DNA of 64,000 bases from NCBI RefSeq assembly GCF_014268445.2, contig NZ_CP077089.1:2473501-2537500 (forward strand), written 5' to 3'. The first letter of the stretch is position 1, and every line of letters begins with the position of its first letter. A program made the position numbers and the translations under genes. This stretch comes from Pseudomonas tensinigenes. Lineage in GTDB: Bacteria > Pseudomonadota > Gammaproteobacteria > Pseudomonadales > Pseudomonadaceae. Positions 1 through 11,506 of the stretch are shown in pieces. The notes beneath the pieces were generated by a model. It searched no databases. It was not told where the DNA came from and worked only from the letters and a program-made list of their open reading frames with translations.

Positions 1-48
1 TCCCACACTTGAAATGCATTCCCCTGTGGGAGCGAGCCTGCTCGCGAA
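1..48. repeat. REP palindrome, partly cut by the left edge
   Basis: The arm at 25-48 is one copy of the 24-base REP arm that recurs around 3.3, 7.4 and 17.2 kb. Bases 1-7 (tcccaca) are the tail of an inverted partner cut off by the window edge. The spacer gaaatgcattcccc is the same as in the copy near 7.4 kb. These are non-coding palindromes common between genes in fluorescens-group pseudomonads. Confidence 0.8.
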
Positions 49-85
49 GGGGCCAGCCCAAACAACACAAATACAGGATGTGGCC

Positions 86-853
86 ATGACCAGCACCGCC
101 CAGCACACCCAGGTCGTACAAAAGCAATTCGGTGAACAGGCCGCCGCCTACCTGAGCAGCGCCGTTCACGCTCAAGGCACCGAATTCGCACTGCTACAAG
201 CTGAGCTGGCCGGGCAGGGCGAGGCGCGGGTACTGGACTTGGGTTGCGGCGCCGGTCACGTCAGTTTCCACGTCGCACCGCTGGTCAAGGAAGTGGTCGC
301 CTACGACCTGTCGCAGCAGATGCTTGATGTGGTCGCCGCCGCGGCCGTTGATCGCGGTTTCACCAACATTGCCACGGTCAACGGCGCCGCCGAGCGCCTG
401 CCATTCGCCGATGGAGAATTCGACTTCGTGTTCAGCCGTTATTCGGCGCATCACTGGAGCGATCTCGGCGTGGCCCTGCGCGAAGTGCGGCGGGTGCTGA
501 AGCCGGGCGGTGTGGCGGCGTTCGTGGATGTGTTGTCACCGGGCAGTCCGTTGTTCGACACTTACCTGCAAAGCGTCGAAGTGCTGCGCGACACCAGCCA
601 TGTGCGCGATTATTCCGCCGCCGAGTGGCTGCGGCAGGTCAGCGAGGCCGGGTTGCATGTGCGCAGTACCACGCGTCAGCGTCTGCGTCTGGAGTACACA
701 AGCTGGGTTGAACGCATGCGCACGCCTGAAGTGATGCGCGCGGCGATCCGCCAATTGCAGCAGTCGATGGGCAATGAAGTGCGCGAATATTTTGAGATTG
801 ATGCCGATGGCTCGTTCAGTACCGATGTAATTGTATTGATGGCCGGGCGATAA
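86..853 (+). CDS. class I SAM-dependent methyltransferase
   Basis: A 255-residue methyltransferase of the UbiE/Methyltransf_11 type. The SAM-binding glycine motif is visible as VLDLGCGAGHVS (about residues 50-61), followed by a YDLS acidic loop and a VLKPGG motif. The start is taken at the ATG at 86, because the in-frame ATG at 14 lies in a REP palindrome. It sits 54 bases before leuB, and a gene like it is commonly found between leuD and leuB in Pseudomonas. The substrate cannot be told from sequence, and a role in leucine synthesis is not implied. Confidence 0.85.
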   Translation: MTSTAQHTQVVQKQFGEQAAAYLSSAVHAQGTEFALLQAELAGQGEARVLDLGCGAGHVSFHVAPLVKEVVAYDLSQQMLDVVAAAAVDRGFTNIATVNGAAERLPFADGEFDFVFSRYSAHHWSDLGVALREVRRVLKPGGVAAFVDVLSPGSPLFDTYLQSVEVLRDTSHVRDYSAAEWLRQVSEAGLHVRSTTRQRLRLEYTSWVERMRTPEVMRAAIRQLQQSMGNEVREYFEIDADGSFSTDVIVLMAGR

Positions 854-907
854 AAATTTTTCCGGGCGTGCCGGTAAAGGCGCACCGACTGAAGACACGA
901 GGAAAGC

Positions 908-1990
<1,083 letters not shown>

Positions 1991-2056
1991 TCTCTCGGGC
2001 CCGCTGCGAAATTCAATACAAAGCAGCGGCCCACTTTTCAAGAAGGTGTAGTTGCG

Positions 2057-3169
2057 ATGAAACGTGTAGGTCTGATCGGTTGGCGCGGGATGGTCGGTTC
2101 CGTGCTCATGCAGCGGATGCTGGAAGAGCAGGATTTCGATCTAATCGAGCCGGTGTTTTTCACCACTTCCAACGTCGGTGGCCAAGGCCCGTCCGTGGGC
2201 AAGGACATTGCTCCGCTCAAGGATGCTTACAGCATTGATGAGCTGAAGACCCTCGACGTGATTCTGACCTGCCAGGGCGGCGACTATACCAGCGAAGTGT
2301 TCCCGAAGCTGCGCGAAGCCGGCTGGCAGGGTTACTGGATCGACGCGGCCTCGAGCCTGCGCATGAACGATGACGCGGTGATCATTCTTGATCCGGTCAA
2401 CCGCAAGGTCATCGACCAGCAACTCGACGCGGGCACCAAGAACTACATCGGCGGCAACTGCACCGTCAGCTTGATGCTGATGGGCCTGGGCGGTCTGTTC
2501 GAGGCCGGTCTGGTCGAGTGGATGAGCGCCATGACCTATCAGGCGGCCTCCGGTGCCGGCGCGCAGAACATGCGTGAACTGATCAAGCAAATGGGCGCGA
2601 CCCACGCCGCGGTCGCCGATCAACTGGCCGATCCGGCCAGCGCGATCCTCGACATCGACCGTCGCGTGGCCGACGCCATGCGCAGCGAAGCGTATCCGAC
2701 GGAAAACTTCGGCGTACCTTTGGCCGGCAGCCTGATCCCGTGGATCGACAAGGAACTGCCGAACGGCCAAAGCCGTGAAGAGTGGAAAGCTCAGGCCGAG
2801 ACCAACAAGATCCTCGGCCGCTTCAAGAGCCCGATCCCGGTCGACGGCATCTGCGTGCGCATCGGTGCCATGCGCTGCCACAGCCAGGCGTTGACCATCA
2901 AGCTGAACAAAGACGTGCCGATCGCCGATATCGAAGGGCTGATCAGTCAGCACAACCCTTGGGTCAAGCTGGTGCCGAACAACCGCGATATCAGCATGCA
3001 GGAGCTGAGCCCGACCAAGGTCACCGGCACCCTGAATGTGCCGGTTGGCCGTCTGCGCAAGCTGAACATGGGCTCGCAGTTCCTCGGCGCGTTCACCGTT
3101 GGCGACCAACTGCTGTGGGGCGCGGCCGAACCGCTGCGTCGCATGCTGCGGATTTTGCTCGAGCGTTGA
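2057..3169 (+). CDS. asd: aspartate-semialdehyde dehydrogenase
   Basis: A 370-residue NADPH-dependent enzyme that converts aspartyl phosphate to aspartate semialdehyde, feeding lysine/diaminopimelate, threonine and methionine synthesis. The N-terminal Rossmann motif is [10 protein letters not shown] (residues 8-17) and the catalytic cysteine is C135 in GGNCTVSL. This is the long, gamma-proteobacterial Asd type. It is followed by a hairpin terminator and a REP pair. A second, divergent copy of the family follows at 3421. Confidence 0.97.
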   Translation: MKRVGLIGWRGMVGSVLMQRMLEEQDFDLIEPVFFTTSNVGGQGPSVGKDIAPLKDAYSIDELKTLDVILTCQGGDYTSEVFPKLREAGWQGYWIDAASSLRMNDDAVIILDPVNRKVIDQQLDAGTKNYIGGNCTVSLMLMGLGGLFEAGLVEWMSAMTYQAASGAGAQNMRELIKQMGATHAAVADQLADPASAILDIDRRVADAMRSEAYPTENFGVPLAGSLIPWIDKELPNGQSREEWKAQAETNKILGRFKSPIPVDGICVRIGAMRCHSQALTIKLNKDVPIADIEGLISQHNPWVKLVPNNRDISMQELSPTKVTGTLNVPVGRLRKLNMGSQFLGAFTVGDQLLWGAAEPLRRMLRILLER

Positions 3170-3190
3170 TTGCTTGAAGCAATGAAAGAG

Positions 3191-3221
3191 CCCGTGCCTT
3201 GTGAGAGGTGCGGGTTTTTTT
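3191..3221 (+). terminator. terminator after asd
   Basis: An 8-base stem (cccgtgcc/ggtgcggg, with G-T pairs) around an 8-base loop is followed by seven T. It lies 21 bases past the asd stop codon. Confidence 0.75.
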
Positions 3222-3256
3222 ATGCCTTGGATTTCTCGGTTGCCCGATCTGGCCCC

Positions 3257-3322
3257 TTCGCGAGCAGGCTCGCTCCCACAGGGGGGGTGCATTTCAAATG
3301 TGGGAGCGAGCCTGCTCGCGAA
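3257..3322. repeat. inverted REP pair
   Basis: Two 24-base arms (3257-3280 and 3299-3322) are exact reverse complements separated by 18 bases. The arm sequence is the same as in the copies at the left edge, 7.4 kb and 17.2 kb. Confidence 0.9.
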
Positions 3323-3420
3323 GAGGCCGGTACTGCCGCCGCAAATCCCGGACAGAAATTGCCTGTGCGCCAGTCACCCGGTAAAGTGCCGCTCCCCCCG
3401 TTTCGCCAGAGGCTCGCACC

Positions 3421-4431
3421 ATGACCCAGACCCTAGATATTGCCGTGATCGGCGCCACCGGTACTGTCGGCGAAACCCTCGTACAGATTCTCGAAGAGCG
3501 CAGCTTCCCGGTCGGCAACCTGCACCTGCTGGCGAGCAGCGAATCGGCCGGCAGCTCGGTGTTGTTCCGCAACAAGAACGTACGCGTTCGCGAAGTCGAC
3601 GAGTTCGATTTCAGCAAGGTCAAACTGGTGTTCTTCGCTGCCGGCCCGGCGATTACCCTGAGCTACGCTGTCCGTGCCCACGCCGCCGGTTGCTCGCTGA
3701 TCGACTTGTCCGGCGCCTTGCCGGCCGATCAGGCGCCGCAAATCGTGCCGGAAGCCAACGCCGAAGTGCTCGCCGGTTTGAAGGCGCCGTTCCAGGTCAG
3801 CAGTCCAAGCCCGTCGACCACTTCGCTGGCCGTGGTGCTGGCGCCGCTGCTCGATCTGATCGATCTGCAATATTTGAATGTCAACGCCAATCTGGCCGTT
3901 TCCGCCCAAGGTCGTGAAGCCGTGACTGAGCTGGCGCGACAGACCGCCGAGCTGCTGAACATGCGCCCATTGGAACCGACTTTCTTCGATCGGCAGATGG
4001 CCTTCAACCTGCTGGCTCAGGTCGGCACACCTGACGCGCAGGGCCATACGCTGCTGGAAAAACGTCTGGTGCGCGAGCTGCGTCAGGTGCTGGCTTTGCC
4101 TTTATTAAAGATTTCCGCAACTTGCGTTCAAGCCCCGGTGTTTTTTGGCGATAGCTTTAGCGTGACCTTGCAGTCAACGTCGGCTGTCGACCTGGCAAAA
4201 GTCAACGCTGCACTCGAAGATGCGCCGGGTATCGAGCTGGTCGAGGCCGGCGATTATCCGACCGCAGTCGGTGACGCGGTGGGGCAGGATGTTGTTTATG
4301 TCGGTCGCGTGCGCAGTGGTGTCGACGACCCGGCGGAACTAAATCTGTGGCTGACGTCAGATAACGTACGCAAAGGCGCGGCCCTTAACGCTGTGCAGGT
4401 AGCTGAGTTGTTGATAAAAGACCTGCTGTAA
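3421..4431 (+). CDS. Asd-family paralogue (USG-1 type), probably not catalytic
   Basis: A 336-residue protein with both domains of aspartate-semialdehyde dehydrogenase. The N-terminal motif is IGATGTVGETL (about residues 10-20). In the place where ASADHs have N-C-S/T it reads SSPSPSTTSL, so proline 131 replaces the catalytic cysteine. Proteins of this USG-1 type are widespread next to fimV and truA in pseudomonads and have no settled function. It follows asd by 250 bases and has its own start after the REP pair. Loss of catalysis is inferred from the alignment by eye. Confidence 0.9.
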   Translation: MTQTLDIAVIGATGTVGETLVQILEERSFPVGNLHLLASSESAGSSVLFRNKNVRVREVDEFDFSKVKLVFFAAGPAITLSYAVRAHAAGCSLIDLSGALPADQAPQIVPEANAEVLAGLKAPFQVSSPSPSTTSLAVVLAPLLDLIDLQYLNVNANLAVSAQGREAVTELARQTAELLNMRPLEPTFFDRQMAFNLLAQVGTPDAQGHTLLEKRLVRELRQVLALPLLKISATCVQAPVFFGDSFSVTLQSTSAVDLAKVNAALEDAPGIELVEAGDYPTAVGDAVGQDVVYVGRVRSGVDDPAELNLWLTSDNVRKGAALNAVQVAELLIKDLL

Positions 4432-4639
4432 AAGATACTTGGCAACAATTTGTCGACTGATTCTAGGTGAGCGCTATGCTTGCCCAGATCGTTTGATAAC
4501 GTGTCACCCTCCGGGACATTCCGGGGCATCAAAGAAATGATCGCGCGCGACATCTGTCGTCGTCGCGCGCAATGCCTTACGGCAGCGGTATTCAATATCT
4601 TCTCGCTGGCCGAGGAACGTTCAAACAAAGGATGAGGCT

Positions 4640-7291
4640 ATGGTTCAAGTTCGCAAACTGGTGTTAGCAATAGCGGCCGCCTCGGCGCTGTCCTCCGGTA
4701 TGGCGCATGCCCTCGGGCTCGGGGAGCTGACCCTGAAGTCGACCCTGAACCAGCCGCTGGTGGCCGAAATCGAGCTGCTCGACGTCAAGGATCTCACCGC
4801 TGCCGAAGTGGTGCCGAGCTTGGCTTCACCCGAAGATTTTGCCAAGGCCGGCGTCGATCGCCAGGCCTTCCTCAACGATCTGACCTTTACCCCGGTGCTC
4901 AACGCCAGCGGCAAAAGCGTGCTGCGCGTCACCTCGAGCAAGCCGTTGTCGGAACCAATGGTCAAATTCCTCGTGCAGGTGATGTGGCCGAATGGCCGTC
5001 TGCTGCGCGACTACAGCGTGCTGCTCGATCCTTCGAAGTTCTCGCCACAGACCGCTGATGCCGCCGCGCAACCGGTGCCGTCGCAGACCATTGCTGCGCC
5101 CACCACTGGCGCTACGCACTCGACGCAATACACCACCACGCCGCGCGACACCTTGTGGGAAATCGCCGCGAAGGCGCGCAATGGTGGCTCGGTGCAGCAG
5201 ACCATGCTGGCCATTCAGGCGCTGAATCCGGATGCATTCATCGGCGGCAACATCAACCGCCTGAAGACCGGTCAGGTGCTGCGTCTGCCGGATTCGGTGC
5301 AAAGCACTGCATTGCCGCAGTCAAAAGCGATTGCCGAGGTCGCGGCGCAGAACGAAGCGTGGCGCACGGGCCGTCGCTATGTGGCCAAGCCCGGCACCGG
5401 TCAGCAACAACTTGATGCGACCAACCGTGGTCGCGGCAATACCGCTGGTGCACAGAACGCTCAGGACAATCTGAGCCTGGTCTCCGCCGAAAATGCCAAG
5501 GCGCGCGGCAAAGGCCCGGCAGGTGACGCCCAGGCCTTGAGCAACAAGCTTGCGGTCACTCAGGAAAACCTCGACACGACCCGTCGTGACAACGAGGAAC
5601 TGAAAAGCCGCATGTCCGATCTGCAAAGTCAGATGGACAAGCTGCAAAAGCTCATCGAGCTGAAGAACAATCAACTGGCGAAACTGCAGGCCGAAGGGGC
5701 GGGCGCTGCGCCGGCCGCGAATGGCGCAGTCGCGCCAGTTCCGGCGATCACTGCTGAACTGGCTGCCACACCGCCGGCTACTCCTGCAGAAGCAGCGCCG
5801 ACGCCAGAATCCGCCATTGCGCCACCTGCCGAGACGCCGGTTGAGCCAGTGGTTGAACCGGTTGTCGAAACCAAGCCTGCCGCCGATGATGAAAAGACCT
5901 TCAACGAACTGCTGACCAATCCGATCCTGCTGGGTCTGGTCGGTGGTGGTGCCGTCGTTCTGCTGCTTCTGCTGTTGCTGCTGGCGCGTCGCCGCAAAGC
6001 CCAGCAGGAAGCCGAAAAACACATGCGCATGGCCCGTGCTCTGTCGGAAGAGCAAGAGTTCTCCGCCGAACAGGATCTGCCGGAAAGCAGCTTCGAAGGC
6101 CTGGAAACTCCAGCGGCAAGCGTCAAACTCAACACCCCGGCGCCTGCTCCTGCTCCAGTCGTGGCTCCGGTAGTGGCGCCAATCGTGATGGCTGAGCCGA
6201 TTGCCGCGCCGCTGGTGGCACCGGCCGCCGAGCGTTCCGATGACGTGCTCGACAAGGTGCAATCGCACATCAACGCCGGTCGCCTGAATCAGGCCGCCGC
6301 GCTGCTTGAAGAGGGCGTCAGCCTGGAGCCGCAGCGCAGTGATCTGCGTCTGAAGCTGATGGAAGTCTACGGTCAGCAGGGTGATCGCGATGCGTTCGTC
6401 GGTCAGGAGCGTCAACTGGTGGCCAATGGCGACAACTTCGCCAAGGTCGAAGAGCTGAAAAGCCGCTTCCCGGCCATGGCCGTCGTGGCTGCTACGGGTC
6501 TGGCCGCTGCTGCCGTGGCTGCTGAACTGGACGCGCAATACGTCAAGGAACTGCTGCTGGATGAGCCAGAAGCACCTGCGCCGACGCCAGTGGAAGATGA
6601 TCTGGACAGCGCGTTTGATCTGAGTCTGGACGATCTCGACAACATCACCCCGGTCGAGCCTGCGCCAGTGGTTGAGCCTGAAGCCCCGGTCGAGCTGGAC
6701 GAATTCCCGTCTGACGACGACCTGAGCTTTGAATCGGTGCTGCAACAGCAGACCGAGATCAAGGAGAACCTGGACGACCTGTCGGACTTCGACCTGGATA
6801 TGGACCTGGGGGCCGAGCCGGCGCCTGCGGTTGATCTGGCGGACGATGACTTCCTGCTGGATCTGGACGAAGGCGTGAAGGATCTGCCTCCGGTCGAGGC
6901 GCCGGTGGTGGCTGACGTGCCACAGGATGATCTGGAGCTGCCGGCCGATTTCGACCTGTCGCTGGCCGACGAAATGGACAGCAATCCTGCGGCCGAACCC
7001 GATGCGTTCGCGGCCGAGCTGGATGACGTCAACGCCGAGCTGGATCGCCTGTCGCAGAGCATTGCCGAGCCGACCTTCACCGAAGCCGATGCGGCAATCG
7101 GTGGTGATCTGGGCGAAGACGATTTCGACTTCCTCGCCGGCACCGATGAAGCCGCGACCAAGCTTGATCTGGCCCAGGCCTACATCGATATGGGCGACAG
7201 CGACGGTGCGCGCGACATCCTCAACGAAGTGTTGACCGAGGGTGACGAGAAACAGCGTGGCGAAGCCAAGGACATGCTGTCGAGCTTGTAG
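4640..7291 (+). CDS. fimV: FimV, polar inner-membrane LysM/TPR hub protein
   Basis: An 883-residue protein. The signal peptide runs to about residue 24 (ending AHA). A periplasmic FimV N-terminal domain is followed by a LysM peptidoglycan-binding domain (about 159-218), a coiled coil (about 310-350) and a Pro/Ala-rich linker. One membrane segment (about 430-450, very Leu-rich) precedes a long acidic cytoplasmic part rich in Asp/Glu and a C-terminal FimV/TPR motif (LDLAQAYIDMGDSDGARDIL). In P. aeruginosa FimV organises the cell pole for type IV pili, twitching and cAMP signalling. It is followed by a terminator. Confidence 0.96.
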   Translation: MVQVRKLVLAIAAASALSSGMAHALGLGELTLKSTLNQPLVAEIELLDVKDLTAAEVVPSLASPEDFAKAGVDRQAFLNDLTFTPVLNASGKSVLRVTSSKPLSEPMVKFLVQVMWPNGRLLRDYSVLLDPSKFSPQTADAAAQPVPSQTIAAPTTGATHSTQYTTTPRDTLWEIAAKARNGGSVQQTMLAIQALNPDAFIGGNINRLKTGQVLRLPDSVQSTALPQSKAIAEVAAQNEAWRTGRRYVAKPGTGQQQLDATNRGRGNTAGAQNAQDNLSLVSAENAKARGKGPAGDAQALSNKLAVTQENLDTTRRDNEELKSRMSDLQSQMDKLQKLIELKNNQLAKLQAEGAGAAPAANGAVAPVPAITAELAATPPATPAEAAPTPESAIAPPAETPVEPVVEPVVETKPAADDEKTFNELLTNPILLGLVGGGAVVLLLLLLLLARRRKAQQEAEKHMRMARALSEEQEFSAEQDLPESSFEGLETPAASVKLNTPAPAPAPVVAPVVAPIVMAEPIAAPLVAPAAERSDDVLDKVQSHINAGRLNQAAALLEEGVSLEPQRSDLRLKLMEVYGQQGDRDAFVGQERQLVANGDNFAKVEELKSRFPAMAVVAATGLAAAAVAAELDAQYVKELLLDEPEAPAPTPVEDDLDSAFDLSLDDLDNITPVEPAPVVEPEAPVELDEFPSDDDLSFESVLQQQTEIKENLDDLSDFDLDMDLGAEPAPAVDLADDDFLLDLDEGVKDLPPVEAPVVADVPQDDLELPADFDLSLADEMDSNPAAEPDAFAAELDDVNAELDRLSQSIAEPTFTEADAAIGGDLGEDDFDFLAGTDEAATKLDLAQAYIDMGDSDGARDILNEVLTEGDEKQRGEAKDMLSSL

Positions 7292-7303
7292 TAAGTCCAG
7301 CGG

Positions 7304-7345
7304 TAAACGAAAGCGGCAGCCCATTGAGGCTGCCGTTTTCGTTTG
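7304..7345 (+). terminator. terminator after fimV
   Basis: A long stem (aacgaaagcggcagcc with ggctgccgttttcgtt, slightly bulged) starts 13 bases past the fimV stop codon. The T run lies within the stem, so it may be partly bidirectional. Confidence 0.7.
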
Positions 7346-7376
7346 TGCCGGATCCATTGGTGTCTGATCCATCGCT

Positions 7377-7441
7377 TTCGCGAGCAGGCTCGCTCCCACC
7401 TTTGAAATGCATTCCCCTGTGGGAGCGAGCCTGCTCGCGAA
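7377..7441. repeat. inverted REP pair
   Basis: Arms at 7377-7398 and 7418-7441 are reverse complements. They have the same core as the other REP pairs and the same gaaatgcattcccc spacer seen at the left edge. The pair lies between fimV and truA. Confidence 0.9.
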
Positions 7442-7530
7442 GAGGCCTGCACTGCTGATAGAGAACTCTGGCATCCCTGAACCACAGCCTTATAATGCCC
7501 GCCTTTGCACAAACAGCAGGCTGTCCCACC

Positions 7531-8385
7531 TTGGCAAACATAGATAACCCGGTCGCCGAAATGGCCCCCGACGGCTTTTACCGCGTCGCGCTGGGCGTTG
7601 AGTACAAAGGCTCGCGCTACAGCGGTTGGCAGCGTCAGTTGACGGGTGTGGCGACGGTGCAGGAAGAGCTGGAAAAAGCCCTGTCGAAAGTCGCCAACTC
7701 ACCGGTTTCGCTACAGTGCGCCGGGCGCACCGACGCCGGCGTGCATGCCTGCGGACAAGTGGTGCATTTCGATACGACTGTCGATCGTTCGCTGAAAGCC
7801 TGGGTCATGGGCGCCAACATCAATCTGCCCCACGACATCAGTGTCAGTTGGGCGCGGGTGATGCCGGCGCATTTCCATGCGCGGTTCAAAGCCATCGCCC
7901 GGCGTTACCGCTACGTGATCTACAACGATCAGATCCGTCCGGCGCATCTCAACGAAGAAATCACTTGGAATCACCGTCCGCTGGACGTCGAGCGCATGGC
8001 CGAGGCCGCGCAGTACCTGATCGGTACCCACGACTTCAGTGCGTTCCGCGCCGGCCAGTGCCAGGCCAAGTCGCCGATCAAGAAGATGCATCACCTGCGC
8101 GTGACCCGTCACGGCAAGATGATCGTGCTCGACATCCGCGCCAATGCGTTCCTGCATCACATGGTGCGCAATATCGCTGGTGTGCTGATGACCATTGGTG
8201 CCGGTGAGCGTCCGGTGGAGTGGATGAAGGAAGTGCTGGAAAGCCGCGAGCGCCGTTCCGGCGGCGTTACAGCTCATCCGTACGGCCTGTATCTGGTGCA
8301 GGTCGAGTACCACGACGAATTCCCGTTGCCCGAGCGTTTTATCGGGCCACATTTCCTTACGGGTTTCTCCGAACTTGACGGCTGA
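7531..8385 (+). CDS. truA: tRNA pseudouridine synthase A
   Basis: TruA makes pseudouridine at positions 38-40 of the anticodon arm. The catalytic Asp lies in [10 protein letters not shown], and [11 protein letters not shown] is also typical. The start is uncertain. An in-frame ATG at 7495 overlaps a tataat box (7490-7495) that looks like a -10 element, so it is unlikely. A TTG at 7531 (LANIDNPV) and an ATG at 7561 (MAPDGFYRV) are both possible; TTG 7531 is used here, giving 284 residues. The gene precedes trpF, as in other pseudomonads. Confidence 0.93.
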   Translation: MANIDNPVAEMAPDGFYRVALGVEYKGSRYSGWQRQLTGVATVQEELEKALSKVANSPVSLQCAGRTDAGVHACGQVVHFDTTVDRSLKAWVMGANINLPHDISVSWARVMPAHFHARFKAIARRYRYVIYNDQIRPAHLNEEITWNHRPLDVERMAEAAQYLIGTHDFSAFRAGQCQAKSPIKKMHHLRVTRHGKMIVLDIRANAFLHHMVRNIAGVLMTIGAGERPVEWMKEVLESRERRSGGVTAHPYGLYLVQVEYHDEFPLPERFIGPHFLTGFSELDG

Positions 8386-8450
8386 CGCCCTCGAACGCTT
8401 TTGTTACCATCCGGGACTTTCTCGGTTTCTGCCTCGGAGTTTTTCTCGAT

Positions 8451-9077
8451 ATGTCAGCCGTTCGCAGCAAGATCTGCGGGATTACCCGCATAGAAGATGC
8501 GCTGGCCGCCGTTGAGGCCGGGGCGGATGCGATCGGGTTCGTGTTCTACGCCAAGAGCCCGCGTGCTGTCACCGTGCAGCAGGCGCGGGCGATTATTCAG
8601 GCATTGCCGCCGTTCGTGACCACCGTGGGCCTGTTCGTCAACGCCAGTCGCTGCGAGTTGGGGGAAATCCTCGATGCCGTGCCGCTGGATCTGTTGCAGT
8701 TCCATGGCGATGAAGCCGTTGAAGATTGTGAAGGCTGGCATCGTCCGTATATCAAGGCGCTGCGGGTCAAGGCTGGCGACGATATTGCGGCAGCGGTTGA
8801 TGCCTATCCAAGCGCCAGTGGCGTGCTGCTCGACACCTACGTCGAGGGCGTGCCCGGCGGAACCGGTGAGGCCTTCGACTGGTCATTGATTCCGCAGGGT
8901 TTGAGCAAGCCGTTGATTCTGGCTGGCGGCCTGACCCCTGAGAACGTCGCCGACGCCGTGGCTCGGGTAAAACCCTACGCGGTAGACGTCAGCGGTGGGG
9001 TAGAGGCGAGCAAGGGCATCAAGGATCACGCAAAGATTCACGCGTTCATCAAAGCGGTACGCAAAGCGCCATATTGA
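8451..9077 (+). CDS. trpF: phosphoribosylanthranilate isomerase
   Basis: A 208-residue TIM-barrel enzyme of tryptophan synthesis (Amadori rearrangement of PRA to CdRP). The N-terminal SKICGITR carries the catalytic Cys (C9). [17 protein letters not shown] and the phosphate-binding [10 protein letters not shown] are all typical. It is separate from other trp genes and lies between truA and accD, the usual Pseudomonas place. It starts 65 bases after truA. Confidence 0.97.
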   Translation: MSAVRSKICGITRIEDALAAVEAGADAIGFVFYAKSPRAVTVQQARAIIQALPPFVTTVGLFVNASRCELGEILDAVPLDLLQFHGDEAVEDCEGWHRPYIKALRVKAGDDIAAAVDAYPSASGVLLDTYVEGVPGGTGEAFDWSLIPQGLSKPLILAGGLTPENVADAVARVKPYAVDVSGGVEASKGIKDHAKIHAFIKAVRKAPY

Positions 9078-9281
9078 TGTGACGGCTGGCAGTCTGCCGC
9101 CGTCCATCAATGCACTTGCACAAAGCAGGCGCGGCTGAGGGTTTCTGGATCGCACGCAGGTCATGTTTCGCGCTGACCGTGGCGTTCCACCAATCATCGC
9201 CACACACATGAATTTAGCTCAAGGGCATACGCGGGGCTGCGAACCAGAGCGTTCGGGCCGCCGGTACTGGAGAAAGAAAGC

Positions 9282-10202
9282 ATGAGCAACTGGTTAGTAG
9301 ACAAACTGATCCCTTCGATCATGCGTTCCGAGGTCAAGAAGAGCTCGGTGCCTGAAGGTCTGTGGCACAAATGCCCGTCTTGCGAGGCGGTGCTGTATCG
9401 TCCAGAGCTGGAAAAGACCCTGGACGTTTGCCCCAAGTGCAACCATCACATGCGCATCGGCGCACGTGCGCGCATCGACATCTTCCTCGATGCCGAAGGT
9501 CGCAACGAACTGGGCGCCGATCTGGAGCCGGTTGACCGTCTGAAATTCCGCGACGGCAAGAAATACAAGGATCGCCTGACCGCTGCCCAGAAGCAGACTG
9601 GCGAAAAAGACGCGCTGATCTCCGTCAGCGGCACTTTGCTGGGCATGCCGGTAGTGGTTTCGGCGTTCGAATTCAGCTTCATGGGCGGTTCGATGGGCGC
9701 CATCGTTGGTGAACGCTTCGTGCGCGCCGCCAACTATGCTCTGGAAAACCGCTGCCCGATGATCTGCTTCGCCGCCTCCGGTGGTGCGCGCATGCAGGAA
9801 GCGCTGATCTCGCTGATGCAGATGGCCAAGACCTCGGCTGTGCTGGCGCGTCTGCGTGAAGAGGGCATTCCATTCATCTCCGTACTGACCGACCCGGTCT
9901 ACGGTGGTGTTTCCGCGAGTCTGGCGATGCTTGGCGACGTCATTGTCGGTGAGCCGAAAGCCCTGATCGGCTTCGCCGGTCCGCGCGTTATCGAGCAAAC
10001 CGTGCGTGAAAAACTGCCGGAAGGTTTCCAGCGCAGCGAATTCCTGCTGGAGCACGGTGCGATCGACATGATCATCCACCGTCAGGAACTGCGCCCGCGT
10101 CTGGGTAACCTGCTGGCACAAATGACTGGCAAGCCGACGCCGAAATTCGTCGCCGCGCCAATCGAGCCGATCGTGGTTCCACCGGTTCCTGCTGGGCTAT
10201 GA
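9282..10202 (+). CDS. accD: acetyl-CoA carboxylase carboxyltransferase subunit beta
   Basis: A 306-residue subunit that, with AccA, transfers the carboxyl group from biotin to acetyl-CoA in the first step of fatty acid synthesis. The N-terminal zinc finger has C31, C34, C50 and C53. The crotonase-like core shows [11 protein letters not shown] and [10 protein letters not shown] good ribosome site (ggagaaag) precedes it. Its end overlaps folC by four bases (ATGA), so the two are translationally coupled. Confidence 0.98.
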   Translation: MSNWLVDKLIPSIMRSEVKKSSVPEGLWHKCPSCEAVLYRPELEKTLDVCPKCNHHMRIGARARIDIFLDAEGRNELGADLEPVDRLKFRDGKKYKDRLTAAQKQTGEKDALISVSGTLLGMPVVVSAFEFSFMGGSMGAIVGERFVRAANYALENRCPMICFAASGGARMQEALISLMQMAKTSAVLARLREEGIPFISVLTDPVYGGVSASLAMLGDVIVGEPKALIGFAGPRVIEQTVREKLPEGFQRSEFLLEHGAIDMIIHRQELRPRLGNLLAQMTGKPTPKFVAAPIEPIVVPPVPAGL

Positions 10203-11506
10203 CCGAGCGCACCCTTGGCGAATGGCTCGCCTACCTTGAGCAGTTGCATCCTTCGGCCATCGACATGGGTCTGGAGCGTTCGCAACAGGTAGCGTCCCGC
10301 ATGGGGCTGGGCCAGCCGGCGCCTCGGGTGATCACGGTCACCGGCACCAACGGCAAGGGTTCGACCTGCGCTTTCGTGGCTTCGTTGCTGCGGGCGCAGG
10401 GTCTGAGCGTTGGTGTCTACAATTCTCCGCACCTGCTGCGTTACAACGAGCGGGTGCAGCTCAATGGCGTCGAAGCCACTGACGCGCAGCTTTGTGAAGC
10501 CTTCGCTGCGGTCGAGGCCGGGCGCGGCGACACTTCCCTGACCTATTTCGAAATGGGCACCCTCGCAGCGTTCTGGCTGTTTCAACAGGCCGGGCTCGAT
10601 GCGGTGGTGCTGGAAGTCGGGCTGGGCGGGCGTCTGGACACGGTCAATGTGGTTGATGCCGATATCGCGCTGATCACCAGCATTGGCGTCGATCATGCCG
10701 ATTATCTCGGTGATACCCGTGAATCCGTGGCTTTCGAGAAGGCCGGAATTTTCCGCCAGGGCAAGCCTGCCTTGTGCGGCGATCTGAATCCTCCGCAACC
10801 GCTGCTCGACAAGGCGCGTGAACTGGCCTGTCCGTTCTTCCTGCGTGGGCGTGACTTCGACCTCGGCATCACCGATCAGCACTGGCAATGGCGCGGCACC
10901 GATGCGCAAGGCAAGGTCGTCGAGTTGCGTGACTTGCCGTTGCTCGATCTGCCAATGGAAAACGCCGCGCTGGCGTTGCAGGCGTATCTGCTGGTCGGTT
11001 TGCCGTGGAATGCGCAGCAGATCGTCGCAGCGTTGCAGGCCACCCGCGTGGTCGGGCGGCTGGATCGCCGCTCGTTCGAGTGGAACGGCAAGCGTCTGAA
11101 TCTGTTGCTGGATGTGGGTCACAACCCGCATGCCGCCGAGTATCTGGCCCGTCGTCTGGCGTCGCGGCCACCGGTCGGCAAGCGACTGGCGGTGTTTGGT
11201 CTGCTGGCGGACAAGGATCTGGATGGTGTTATCAGCGAATTGAATGCTAGTGTCGAGCATTGGGCCGTTGCGCCGCTGGATTCGCCGCGCGCACGTCCAG
11301 TGGCTGAATTAAACGCTGCATTGCAGAACCTTGGCGCTGCGGTCACGTCTTACGACAGTGTCGCCGCCGCTCTGGAAGGGCAGTGCGCAGTGGCTACAAG
11401 CGACGACGAGATTCTGTTGTTCGGATCATTTTATTGTGTCGCCGAGGCCCTTGAATGGCTGGCCCGGCGCTCCACGGAGGAAGCGGCAAATGGCTTTGCT
11501 GGATAA
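10199..11506 (+). CDS. folC: dihydrofolate synthase / folylpolyglutamate synthase
   Basis: A 435-residue Mur-ligase-family enzyme that adds glutamate to dihydropteroate and to folates. The ATP P-loop is [10 protein letters not shown] (about residues 44-53), followed by YNSPHL and the central EVGLGGRLD motif. [10 protein letters not shown] belongs to the C-terminal domain. It overlaps accD by 4 bases at its start and the next gene by 17 bases at its end. Confidence 0.97.
   Translation: MTERTLGEWLAYLEQLHPSAIDMGLERSQQVASRMGLGQPAPRVITVTGTNGKGSTCAFVASLLRAQGLSVGVYNSPHLLRYNERVQLNGVEATDAQLCEAFAAVEAGRGDTSLTYFEMGTLAAFWLFQQAGLDAVVLEVGLGGRLDTVNVVDADIALITSIGVDHADYLGDTRESVAFEKAGIFRQGKPALCGDLNPPQPLLDKARELACPFFLRGRDFDLGITDQHWQWRGTDAQGKVVELRDLPLLDLPMENAALALQAYLLVGLPWNAQQIVAALQATRVVGRLDRRSFEWNGKRLNLLLDVGHNPHAAEYLARRLASRPPVGKRLAVFGLLADKDLDGVISELNASVEHWAVAPLDSPRARPVAELNAALQNLGAAVTSYDSVAAALEGQCAVATSDDEILLFGSFYCVAEALEWLARRSTEEAANGFAG

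Noticed and set aside
5321..7474. Long minus-strand open frame opposite fimV (717 residues), and similar long minus frames opposite leuB, accD, purF, pheT and gspD
   Set aside because: They are antisense to clear genes in GC-rich DNA with strong third-position bias, have odd composition (rich in His, Arg, Gln) and match no family.
7495..7530. ATG at 7495 as the truA start
   Set aside because: It overlaps a tataat box and would start inside the likely promoter; the added residues are not typical of TruA.
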